Below are positions 57,768 to 64,000 of a DNA stretch of 64,000 nucleotides, one piece after another. The stretch comes from Actinocatenispora rupis (lineage in GTDB: Bacteria > Actinomycetota > Actinomycetes > Mycobacteriales > Micromonosporaceae), in contig NZ_BOMB01000004.1 in the NCBI RefSeq assembly GCF_016861975.1, positions 1-64,000 on the forward strand. The letters run 5' to 3'. Each line of letters starts with the position of its first letter. Position 1 is the stretch's first letter. The notes under the pieces were generated by a model. That model was not told where the DNA came from. It was given only the letters and a program-made list of their open reading frames with translations, and did no database searches. The position numbers and the translations under genes were made by a program.

Positions 57768-58973
57768 ATGACGGCAGTACGCAGGGTCGTGATCGTCGGC
57801 GCCGGGCTGGCCGGGGCCAAGGCCGCCGAAACGTTGCGGGACAAGGGATTCGACGGGTCGGTGACGCTGGTCGGCGACGAGCCGCACCGCCCGTACGAGC
57901 GGCCGCCGCTGTCGAAGGACTACCTCGCCGGCAAGGTCGACCGGGACACCGTCTTCGTGCACGACACCTCCTGGTACGCGGAGCACGACGTGACGCTGCG
58001 CCTCGGCGTCGCGGCCACCGCGGTCGACCGCGCCGCGCACCGCGTCGAGCTGGCCGACGGGGACGCGCTCGACTACGACCGGCTGCTGCTCACCACCGGA
58101 TCCAGTCCGCGTACGCTGCCGGGCGCCGCGGGCGTGCACTACCTGAGGCGGGTCGAGGACACCGAGCGCATCCGGCGGATCCTCGACACCGGCGGGCATC
58201 TCGCCGTCGTCGGCGCCGGCTGGATCGGGCTGGAGGTGGCCGCCGCGGCCCGGCAGGCCGGGATGCGGGTCACCGTACTGGAGAGCCTGGACCTGCCGCT
58301 GCTCCGCGTACTCGGACCGGAGGTCGCGCGGGTCTTCGCCGACCTGCACACCGACCACGGCGTCGACCTGCGCCTCGGCGTCTCCCCCACCGACGTCGCC
58401 GCCGACGGGGTACGACTCGCCGACGGTACGCGGATCGACGCGGACGCGGTGGTCGTCGGCATCGGCGCGGTGCCGAACACCGGGCTGGCCGAGCGGGCCG
58501 GGCTCCGGGTCGACAACGGCGTGGTCACCGACGCCGCCCTGCGTACGAGCGACCCGGACGTCCTCGCCGCCGGCGACGTCGCCAACGCGTTCCATCCGTT
58601 GCTGCGACGGCACATCCGCGTCGAGCACTGGGCGAACGCGCTCAACCAGCCCGGTACGGCCGCGGCCACCATCCTCGGCGCCGACGCCGGCTACGACGAG
58701 CTGCCGTACTTCTACACCGACCAGTACGACCTGGGCATGGAGTACCTGGGTCACGTCGGGCCGGACGGGTACGACCGGGTGGTGGTGCGGGGTGACCTCG
58801 CCGGGCGCGAGTTCGTCGCGTTCTGGCTGCGCGACGGCCGGGTACTCGCCGGCATGAACGTCAACGTCTGGGACGTCACCGAGCCGGTCAAGGCGCTGAT
58901 CCGGTCCGGCCGGCCGATCGACGCCGGCGTACTCGCCGACACCGGCACCGACCTGGCCGCGCTGGTGTTCTGA
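57768..58973 (+). CDS. Ferredoxin reductase-type FAD/NAD(P)H oxidoreductase
   Basis: 401 residues from ATG 57768, with AAGGAG at 57751-57756. VVIVGAGLAGAKAAETLRDKGFDG (FAD, G-x-G-x-x-G at 11-16), HRPYERPPLSKDYLAG (family hallmark), LAVVGAGWIGLEVAAAARQAGMRVTVLE (NAD) and DVLAAGDVANAFHPLL (FAD O2' site). HWANALNQPGTAA-type and WFYTDQYD-like motifs (here YFYTDQYDLGMEYLG) confirm the BphA4/rubredoxin-reductase class. Known role: electrons from NAD(P)H to a ferredoxin or P450. No ferredoxin gene lies adjacent. Confidence 0.93.
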   Translation: MTAVRRVVIVGAGLAGAKAAETLRDKGFDGSVTLVGDEPHRPYERPPLSKDYLAGKVDRDTVFVHDTSWYAEHDVTLRLGVAATAVDRAAHRVELADGDALDYDRLLLTTGSSPRTLPGAAGVHYLRRVEDTERIRRILDTGGHLAVVGAGWIGLEVAAAARQAGMRVTVLESLDLPLLRVLGPEVARVFADLHTDHGVDLRLGVSPTDVAADGVRLADGTRIDADAVVVGIGAVPNTGLAERAGLRVDNGVVTDAALRTSDPDVLAAGDVANAFHPLLRRHIRVEHWANALNQPGTAAATILGADAGYDELPYFYTDQYDLGMEYLGHVGPDGYDRVVVRGDLAGREFVAFWLRDGRVLAGMNVNVWDVTEPVKALIRSGRPIDAGVLADTGTDLAALVF

Positions 58974-59018
58974 GGACCCGGCCCGGCCGGTACACCCCGC
59001 ACGCCGGGCCGGGACCGC

Positions 59019-59043
59019 AGGGCGCCTGCGCCGCAACGGTTTC
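59019..59043. repeat. 25-nt interrupted palindrome (element copy)
   Basis: Left arm AGGGCGCCTG, loop CGCCG, right arm CAACGGTTTC, 45 nt after the reductase stop. The remaining gap to 59268 holds a CCACAGTGGAC motif at 59203 and the next gene's promoter. Confidence 0.55.
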
Positions 59044-59267
59044 GTCGAACAGGTCGCGGCGCCGCACCGGAGCCACCGCTGTCACCGGTGCGGCACCGCG
59101 TTCCCCCGCGGCGCCGACGTACGGCTGCGGGGAACGCGGACTCTAGCAGACGCCGGCCCGTTCGCAAATTGGCTCTGTCAAATGGATCCCGACCGGCTCC
59201 GACCACAGTGGACTGTGGGTATTTGTGCCGCTGCCGGCGCCACCGGACGCTGTTAGCGTGCCCCGTC

Positions 59268-60197
59268 GTGACCCATTCGCCGTTCAGCGACCCGACCCAG
59301 GAGCGTCCGGGTCCAGACGCGACGCACCAGATGCCGACGACGTCCGGCCCGCCCGGCCCCCCGAACCCGGTGTACTACAGCCAACCGCCGCAGGCACCGC
59401 CCACCGGCCCCACCCCGCCGCCCTCCGGCCCGATGCCGCCGGGCGGCCCGATGTCGATGCCGCCACCGCCCGGAGGATCCGGTCGCCGGTCCGGTACGGC
59501 GGGCGCGCTCGCCGCGATGCTGGGACCACGGCTGATCCCGGCGATCCTCACCGTGGTGGTCATGGTCGGCTTCGCCGTCTTCTACTTCGTGATCTCCAGC
59601 TCGCACTCCAGCTCGTCGCACGCGGACGTGACCAACGCGCTGCCGCAGGACCACGGACCGTCGGGGCCGGCGATGCCGAGCCCGACCGCGCCGTACACGA
59701 CGCCCACGCCGGCCTCGTCGCCGGACGACCACGCCTCCGCCAAGCAGCAGGTGCTGTACGAGCTGGAGGCGCGGGTGATGCGCGAGGCGGGCGTGGAGGG
59801 CAGCGCGACCGGTTCGTGCGACCAGGACTTCGACGGGTCGAAGAACACCACGGTCACGTGCACCGTGACGTTCGAGAACCTGCACGTCCCGTTCACGGTC
59901 GACATCACCAACAGCATCGCGACGGCCACGATGATCAGCTACACCTTCAAGGCCGACCAGAAGAAGGCGCCGCTGACCGCGGAGGGCGTACGCACGGCGT
60001 TCCGGGCGTCCGCGTACGGCAGCACGATCACGCACCCCAAGCCCGGTACGGTGCACTGCGACGCGAAGCTGCCGAAGCTGGAACTGGTGGGCTACGCGAA
60101 GACCACGAGGTACAAGTGCTCGTTCCAGGACGGCGACACCGGCACCTGGAACGTGCAGGACGTGGTCATCACCGACGACGGTCCGACGTTCCGCTGA
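59268..60197 (+). CDS. Single-span membrane protein with DUF4333-like domain
   Basis: 309 residues from GTG 59268; TAGCGT at 59254-59259 is a -10 about 8 nt before it, so the mRNA is probably leaderless. Proline-rich cytoplasmic N-terminus (PPGPPNPVYYSQPPQAPPTG), one helix LIPAILTVVVMVGFAVFYFVI at about 88-108, a Ser/Pro stalk, then a beta-rich extracellular domain with cysteines in SCDQDFDGSKNTTVTCTVTF and VHCDAKLP...RYKCSF. The CxxDFD-type cysteine/strand layout recalls DUF4333 modules. Function unknown. Confidence 0.8.
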   Translation: MTHSPFSDPTQERPGPDATHQMPTTSGPPGPPNPVYYSQPPQAPPTGPTPPPSGPMPPGGPMSMPPPPGGSGRRSGTAGALAAMLGPRLIPAILTVVVMVGFAVFYFVISSSHSSSSHADVTNALPQDHGPSGPAMPSPTAPYTTPTPASSPDDHASAKQQVLYELEARVMREAGVEGSATGSCDQDFDGSKNTTVTCTVTFENLHVPFTVDITNSIATATMISYTFKADQKKAPLTAEGVRTAFRASAYGSTITHPKPGTVHCDAKLPKLELVGYAKTTRYKCSFQDGDTGTWNVQDVVITDDGPTFR

Positions 60198-60242
60198 CCG
60201 ACCGTCCGATGTGGACAGACAGGGGTACGCGGCGGGGCGGCG

Positions 60243-60749
60243 TCACGTCGCGTCCTTGCGGGCCTGCCGCCGCGCCCCCTTCGCCCGCGTCGACGCACGT
60301 TGCTTGCGCAGTACGGGTTGCGTCGGCCGCCGGTCCGTACGCTGCGGGCGGGCCCGGGACGGCCGCGGTGCCGGCGCCGTACGGGCGGGCCCGGAGTGCC
60401 GGACGCTGCGGGCCGCGGCGAGCCGCTCGGTCCGCAGTGCGGTGGCGCTGCGCCGGGCCGCGGCGGCCAGCGCCCGGCTGACCCGGGCCAGCGCGTCCTC
60501 GAACAGCTCCGCCTTGTCGGCGTTGCGCCGGTTCTTCGGCCGGGCGGTGCCGCGCGCCGCGTACTTCTCGACGCGTTCCGCCGCAGTCCTCCGGTACTGC
60601 GAGACGAACTTGTCCCGCGCCCGGCGGATCCGCTGGTGCAGCTCGATCAGCGCGTCCTCGTCGAGCCCGGCGATCCGGTCGCGCTCGGTCTCGCGCAGCA
60701 GCGCCGATTCGGCCTCGGTCAGCGAGTTGAGCAGTGCCTTCGCAGCCAT
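60243..60749 (-). CDS. Basic actinobacterial protein of unknown function
   Basis: 168 residues from ATG 60749 (MAAKALLNSLTEAESALLRE). Helical N-terminus RIAGLDEDALIELHQRIRRARDKFVSQYRRTAAERVEKYAARGTARPKNRRNADKAELFEDALARVSRALA, then a long Arg/Ala/Lys-rich tail ending KGARRQARKDAT. The R-R-A-R-x-K/D-x-V-x-x-Y-R-R and N-R-R-x-A-D-K-A-E-x-F-E-D-A-L-x-R-V-S-R blocks recur in actinomycete genomes as I remember them. It probably binds nucleic acid by charge; no more can be said. Confidence 0.8.
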   Translation of the reverse strand: MAAKALLNSLTEAESALLRETERDRIAGLDEDALIELHQRIRRARDKFVSQYRRTAAERVEKYAARGTARPKNRRNADKAELFEDALARVSRALAAAARRSATALRTERLAAARSVRHSGPARTAPAPRPSRARPQRTDRRPTQPVLRKQRASTRAKGARRQARKDAT

Positions 60750-60852
60750 CGCACACTCCGACGCAATCGGCGGCGACCCCGGCCGTACCGGTGGTCTCCT
60801 GGTCACGATAGGCGGAGCGGTGCCATGCCGTACGCCGATCGGCGAAGCCGGC

Positions 60853-61740
60853 TCAGTCGGGCTCGCCGGCGAACCAGTCCCACTCCGTCAGCATGGTCCG
60901 CATCAACCGCGCCGCCCGCGACAGCCGTACGTCGGCGCCCTGGTAGAGGGTGACGGTGCGGCGGCAGTCCGGGTCGTCGACGGCGACCAGTACGAGCGGC
61001 ATGCTCGCGTCGATCCGGCGCGCGAAGCCCGGCACCAGGCCGACCCCGAGCCCGGCCCCGACCAGGCTCGCGATCGTACTGGGTTCGTCGCCCTCGCAGA
61101 CGATCCGCGGCGTCCGGTTGTGCGCGGCGAACAGCCGGTCGAGGAGCTGGCGCTGCCAGTGCCGCCGGCTCGCGGACACGAACGACTCGTCCGCGAGTTC
61201 GTCGACGCGTACCGATTTGCGGTCGGCGAGGGGGTGGTCGAGCGGCACGCCGAGCCACACCTGCTCGTCGAACAGGTGCTCGGCGACCAGCCCGTCGGTC
61301 GGGATCGGTTGCGAGGACACGCACAGGTCGACCTCGCGGGCGCGGAGGTGGCGGGCCATGTCCGCGGCCGGCATCTGGTTCAGCCGCACGTCCACCGCCG
61401 GGTACTCCCGCTTGAACGCGGCGAGGACCCCGGTGAACGTCAGGAACGTCTCCGACGCCAGCCGTACGGTGCCGAAGCCGTCGCGGGTGACCTCGGCGAC
61501 CGCGCGGCGCCCGGCGTCCAGCTCGCCGAGGGCACGCTCGACGTACCCGGCGAAGAGTTTTCCGGTGTCGTTGAGCCGGAGCCGGCCGGCCCGGTCGAAC
61601 AGCGGCGCGCCCAGCTCCCGTTCCAGCCGCGCGATCGTACGACTCAGGGAGGGTTGGGCGACGTGCAGCTCGTCGGCGGCGCGGCTGAGGTGTTCGCGCC
61701 GGGCCACGGCGAGGAACTGGGTGAGCATCGTCAGGTCCAT
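60853..61740 (-). CDS. LysR-family transcriptional regulator
   Basis: 295 residues from ATG 61740, after GGGAGGG. LTMLTQFLAVARREHLSRAADELHVAQPSLSRTIARLERELGAPLFDRAG is the LysR HTH. The effector domain follows (GTVRLASETFLTFTGVLAAFKREYPAVDVRL ... ISSLVGAGLGVGLVPGFA-type motif). It is divergent from a membrane protein and multicopper oxidase operon, the normal layout for a LysR activator and its target; the 120-bp gap has the AT-rich run CATAACCTCATAGCAATAC at 61776-61794. Confidence 0.93.
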   Translation of the reverse strand: MDLTMLTQFLAVARREHLSRAADELHVAQPSLSRTIARLERELGAPLFDRAGRLRLNDTGKLFAGYVERALGELDAGRRAVAEVTRDGFGTVRLASETFLTFTGVLAAFKREYPAVDVRLNQMPAADMARHLRAREVDLCVSSQPIPTDGLVAEHLFDEQVWLGVPLDHPLADRKSVRVDELADESFVSASRRHWQRQLLDRLFAAHNRTPRIVCEGDEPSTIASLVGAGLGVGLVPGFARRIDASMPLVLVAVDDPDCRRTVTLYQGADVRLSRAARLMRTMLTEWDWFAGEPD

Positions 61741-61798
61741 GGGCCCTCCCGGCAGGTCGACATGACGCCAGGAGCATAACCTCATAGCAATACAGATC

Positions 61799-61826
61799 TT
61801 GGACAGGATGCCTCTCCGGTCATAAC
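61799..61826 (+). promoter_or_regulatory. Promoter of the membrane protein-multicopper oxidase operon
   Basis: TTGGAC (61799-61804), 16-bp spacer, CATAAC (61821-61826), 39 nt before the ATG at 61865. The AT-rich candidate LysR site lies immediately upstream. Confidence 0.5.
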
Positions 61827-61864
61827 GTCGGGGGTGATCACGCCACCGTCCGGGAGGTCGCAGC

Positions 61865-62338
61865 ATGTCCACCGCCGCCGAGCCCGCCGCCGCGGCCGGG
61901 CCCACCGCCGAGAGCCCCGGCCCGCCCGCCGGGCACCGGACCCGGCCGATCGGCTGGGTACTGCGGGCCGTCACCAGCGCGCACCTGGTGGCCCTCGCCG
62001 GCCAGCCCGTCTTCGCCGGCGTGTACCTGAGCGGCGACTACGACGCCCTGCGCTGGCACGCCACCGGCGCCGACCTCGTCACCTCCCTCGGGTACGTGCA
62101 GCTCGTGGTGGCGGTGGTCGCCTGGCTGCGGATGCGCCGGATCTGGCCGTTCGAGGCCACCCTGGCGCTGGTCGTCGCCGAGACCGTCCAGTACTTCGCG
62201 GGCACCGCCGGCGCGCTGTGGCTGCACCTGCCGCTCGGCGTCGCCACCGTCGCCGGTCTGGTACTGCTGTTCGTCGCGGTGTGGCGGCGCCCGCTGGACC
62301 GCCGCCCCGGCGTACGCGGGGAGGTCGGCGATGCGTGA
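61865..62338 (+). CDS. Membrane protein preceding multicopper oxidase
   Basis: 157 residues from ATG 61865, GGGAGG upstream. Ala/Pro-rich cytoplasmic N-terminus, then four helices: VLRAVTSAHLVALAGQPVFAGVYL, LVTSLGYVQLVVAVVAWLRM, FEATLALVVAETVQYFAG and LPLGVATVAGLVLLFVAVW. The A-H-L-V ... Q-P-V-x-A-G-x-Y-L-S-G-D/x-Y segment resembles small haem-A-synthase-like or DoxX-like integral proteins; that is a loose resemblance only. Overlaps the oxidase gene by 8 nt. Confidence 0.8.
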   Translation: MSTAAEPAAAAGPTAESPGPPAGHRTRPIGWVLRAVTSAHLVALAGQPVFAGVYLSGDYDALRWHATGADLVTSLGYVQLVVAVVAWLRMRRIWPFEATLALVVAETVQYFAGTAGALWLHLPLGVATVAGLVLLFVAVWRRPLDRRPGVRGEVGDA

Positions 62339-63938
62339 GGCCGACGGGCTGAGCCGGCGCCGGGTGCTGGGGATCGGCGGTGCGCTCGGGCTGCTCACCG
62401 CGACCGGGCTGACCGCGTCCGCCGCGCTGGCCCGGCATCCCGCGCAGACCGGCACCGAACTGCGCAGCGCGGTGCCGCTGCCCCCGGCGTACCGGGTGCC
62501 GTTGCCGGTGCCGGCGGTGCTGTCGCCGACGGACACCGCTGGCGGCGTCGACCGGTACGAGATCACGCAGCGGCCGGCGTCGGTGGAGATCCTGCCCGGC
62601 GTACGGACCCCGATGTGGACGTACGGCGGCGGGTTCCCGGGGCCGACCATCGAGGCGCGCCGCGGCCGTACGGTCCGGGTGACGCACCACAACGAGCTGC
62701 CCGTACCGACCGTCGTGCACCTGCACGGCGGGCACACGCCGGCCGAGTCCGACGGGTACCCGACGGATCTGGTGCTGCCGGACGGATGGCGGGAGCCGGC
62801 GGCGCACGACATGCCCGGCATGGACATGTCCGGCGGGCACGGCATGGACGATCCGCACGCGGTACGGACCCGCCGCACCCGGCACTACACGTACCCGACG
62901 GACCAGCGGGCGACGCTGCTCTGGTACCACGACCACCGGATGGACTTCACCGCGCCGGCGATCTGGCGCGGCCTGGCCGGGATGCACCTCGTCCGCGACG
63001 ACGCCGAGAACGCGCTCGGGCTGCCCAGCGGGCCGCGCGAACTGCCGCTGATGATCACCGACCGGGCGTTCGCCGCCGACGGCACGCTGGCGTACCCGGC
63101 GCTCGACCCGACGCTGCGCACCACGCCCGGCGTACGCGAGCCGTACCTGGCGGGGGTGCTCGGCGACGTGATCCTGGTCAACGGCGCGCCGTGGCCGGTG
63201 CACGAGGCCGACGCCGCCCGGTACCGGCTGCGCATCCTCAACGCCTCCAACGCCCGGCACTACGAACTGGCCGCCGTGGACGACGCCGGGCGACGGCTGG
63301 ACCTGGTGCAGGTCGGCGCGGACCAGGGGCTGCTCGCCGCGCCAATCCGGCACCGCAGCCTGCCGGTCGCCCCCGCCGAGCGGTACGACGTGGTCCTCGA
63401 CCTCGCGCACGTACCGGTCGGCGGGCGGGTCCGGATCGTGAACCTGCTCGGCACCGGGCGCACCCGGGACGTGCTCGCGTTCCGGATCGTACGCCGGGCC
63501 GCGGACCGCAGCCGGATCCCGCGCACCCTCGCCACCGACCTGCCGACCTGGCACCGCACCGACGCGGTACGGGTGCGCGACATGGCGTTCCGCGCCGGGC
63601 GGATGGACGGCGGGCACGGTTGGCTGATCGGCGGGCGGCCGTTCGACCCGGCCCGGCCGGACGTGACCACCCGGCTCGGCGACGTCGAGGTGTGGCGGCT
63701 CGTCGCCGACGTGCACCATCCCGTACACGTGCACCTCGTCGGCTTCCGCGTACTCTCCCGCGGCGGCCGGGCGCCGCTCGCGTACGACGGGGGGTTGAAG
63801 GACACCATCTCGTTGCGGCCGGGGGAATCCGCGGAGATCATCACCCGGTTCGACGGGTACCGCGGGCGTTTCCTCTTCCACTGCCACAACGCCGAGCACG
63901 AGGACATGGGCATGATGGCGAACCTCACCGTCACCTGA
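62331..63938 (+). CDS. Tat-exported multicopper oxidase
   Basis: 535 residues. Twin-arginine signal SRRRVLGIGGALGLLTATGLTASAALA. Four copper-binding blocks in order: VVHLHGGHTP, LLWYHDHRMDFT, HHPVHVHLVGFRVL and FLFHCHNAEHEDMGMMANL. These supply the type 2/3 histidines and the type 1 His-Cys-His-Met site, all present. A Met/His-rich insert DMPGMDMSGGHGMDDPH at about 164-180 may bind extra copper, as in CueO. The CotA/PhsA/CueO type oxidises phenols or Cu(I) outside the membrane. Stop codon inside a perfect hairpin. Confidence 0.95.
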   Translation: MREADGLSRRRVLGIGGALGLLTATGLTASAALARHPAQTGTELRSAVPLPPAYRVPLPVPAVLSPTDTAGGVDRYEITQRPASVEILPGVRTPMWTYGGGFPGPTIEARRGRTVRVTHHNELPVPTVVHLHGGHTPAESDGYPTDLVLPDGWREPAAHDMPGMDMSGGHGMDDPHAVRTRRTRHYTYPTDQRATLLWYHDHRMDFTAPAIWRGLAGMHLVRDDAENALGLPSGPRELPLMITDRAFAADGTLAYPALDPTLRTTPGVREPYLAGVLGDVILVNGAPWPVHEADAARYRLRILNASNARHYELAAVDDAGRRLDLVQVGADQGLLAAPIRHRSLPVAPAERYDVVLDLAHVPVGGRVRIVNLLGTGRTRDVLAFRIVRRAADRSRIPRTLATDLPTWHRTDAVRVRDMAFRAGRMDGGHGWLIGGRPFDPARPDVTTRLGDVEVWRLVADVHHPVHVHLVGFRVLSRGGRAPLAYDGGLKDTISLRPGESAEIITRFDGYRGRFLFHCHNAEHEDMGMMANLTVT

Positions 63939-63963
63939 ACGCTTGCCGGAAGACAAGCGTTCA
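63936..63963. terminator. Bidirectional hairpin terminator after the oxidase gene
   Basis: TGAACGCTTG (63936-63945) and CAAGCGTTCA (63954-63963), perfect 10-bp arms, 8-nt loop. It contains both the oxidase stop codon and the stop of the convergent partial gene. Confidence 0.7.
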
Positions 63964-64000
63964 GCGGAAGAGGGACAGCTCGGCGCCCCAGGCGTCCACC
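63961..64000 (-). CDS. 3' end of a gene entering from beyond the window
   Basis: The minus strand reads VDAWGAELSLFR and then TGA at 63963-63961. The frame is open to the window edge and the position of the stop inside the convergent hairpin supports a real gene. Too short to identify. Confidence 0.5.
   Translation of the reverse strand, partial: VDAWGAELSLFR

Noticed and set aside
57827-57851. 10-5-10 match in the ferredoxin-reductase gene (CGAAACGTTG ... CAAGGGATTC)
   Set aside because: It encodes the conserved AETLRDKGFDG region of this enzyme family, so coding constraint is a sufficient explanation.
59165-59189. Further palindrome copy ending in AAATGGATCC
   Set aside because: The left arm does not match the family and does not pair with the right arm.
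1-64000. Secondary-metabolite gene cluster
   Set aside because: No polyketide synthase, NRPS, terpene synthase or RiPP precursor; single tailoring-like enzymes are scattered and differently regulated.

Overview
The window is very GC-rich (I estimate a little over 70 %) and densely packed on both strands. It has many GTG starts, leaderless-looking promoters (TAnnnT about 7-10 nt before the start codon) and 4-nt or 1-nt overlaps inside operons. Together with DUF485/ActP, ECF41 sigma, WYL, HxlR and PadR families, this points to a chromosomal segment of an actinomycete. The frequent GTAC tetranucleotide reminds me of Micromonosporaceae, but that placement is inference. I see no tRNA, rRNA, CRISPR array, prophage or large secondary-metabolite core.

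Layout. 1-7.6 kb: a truncated membrane glycosyltransferase, a GNAT acetyltransferase, an AraC regulator, and two paralogous NmrA-type NAD(P)-binding proteins flanking a three-gene ABC-2 exporter. 7.6-16.6 kb: a repeat-rich spacer, an MFS exporter, an NTF2-like protein, an LPXTG-anchored secreted protein, a UvrA-like ATPase divergent from a WYL regulator, and a hydrolase behind two tandem operators. 16.8-24 kb: a DUF485/solute:cation symporter pair, a lipoprotein, a PadR/membrane-protein pair, a TetR operon with an operator in its core promoter, and a PAP2-DedA operon. 24-31.6 kb: hydrolases separated by three long non-coding repeat regions, a histidine-rich protein, a 2H phosphoesterase and the Kup potassium transporter. 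31.8-40 kb: an RibD/DHFR-like protein, a methyltransferase, a membrane-anchored Hsp70-like protein, and a carbohydrate-type locus (Gfo/Idh/MocA, ThuA, LacI, DapA-like) with a 162-bp MITE-like element just before lacI. 40-52.7 kb: a MacB-type ABC exporter with a zinc-ribbon TetR regulator, an ECF41 sigma factor with its flavoprotein partner, and many one-domain enzymes, some paired with TetR or HxlR regulators. 52.7-64 kb: a membrane alpha/beta hydrolase under a PadR regulator with matching operators, a SufR-like regulator with DUF2231 and ferredoxin-reductase-like genes, and a LysR regulator divergent from a Tat-exported multicopper oxidase.

Most of the logic is local: a one-component regulator beside the transporter or redox enzyme it probably controls, often with a visible palindrome between them. 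The most unusual feature is a family of about 25-nt interrupted palindromes (10-nt arm, 5-nt loop, 10-nt arm; GGATCC[C/G]TTG ... CAA[C/G]GGATCC). I found more than fifteen copies by eye. Most lie at or just after stop codons, three lie inside coding linkers, and a related set is amplified as a tandem array near 7.8 kb. Other non-coding structures worth attention are a ~105-bp tandem repeat at 26 kb, paired hairpins with a shared loop at 27.8 kb, and the MITE at 37.2 kb.
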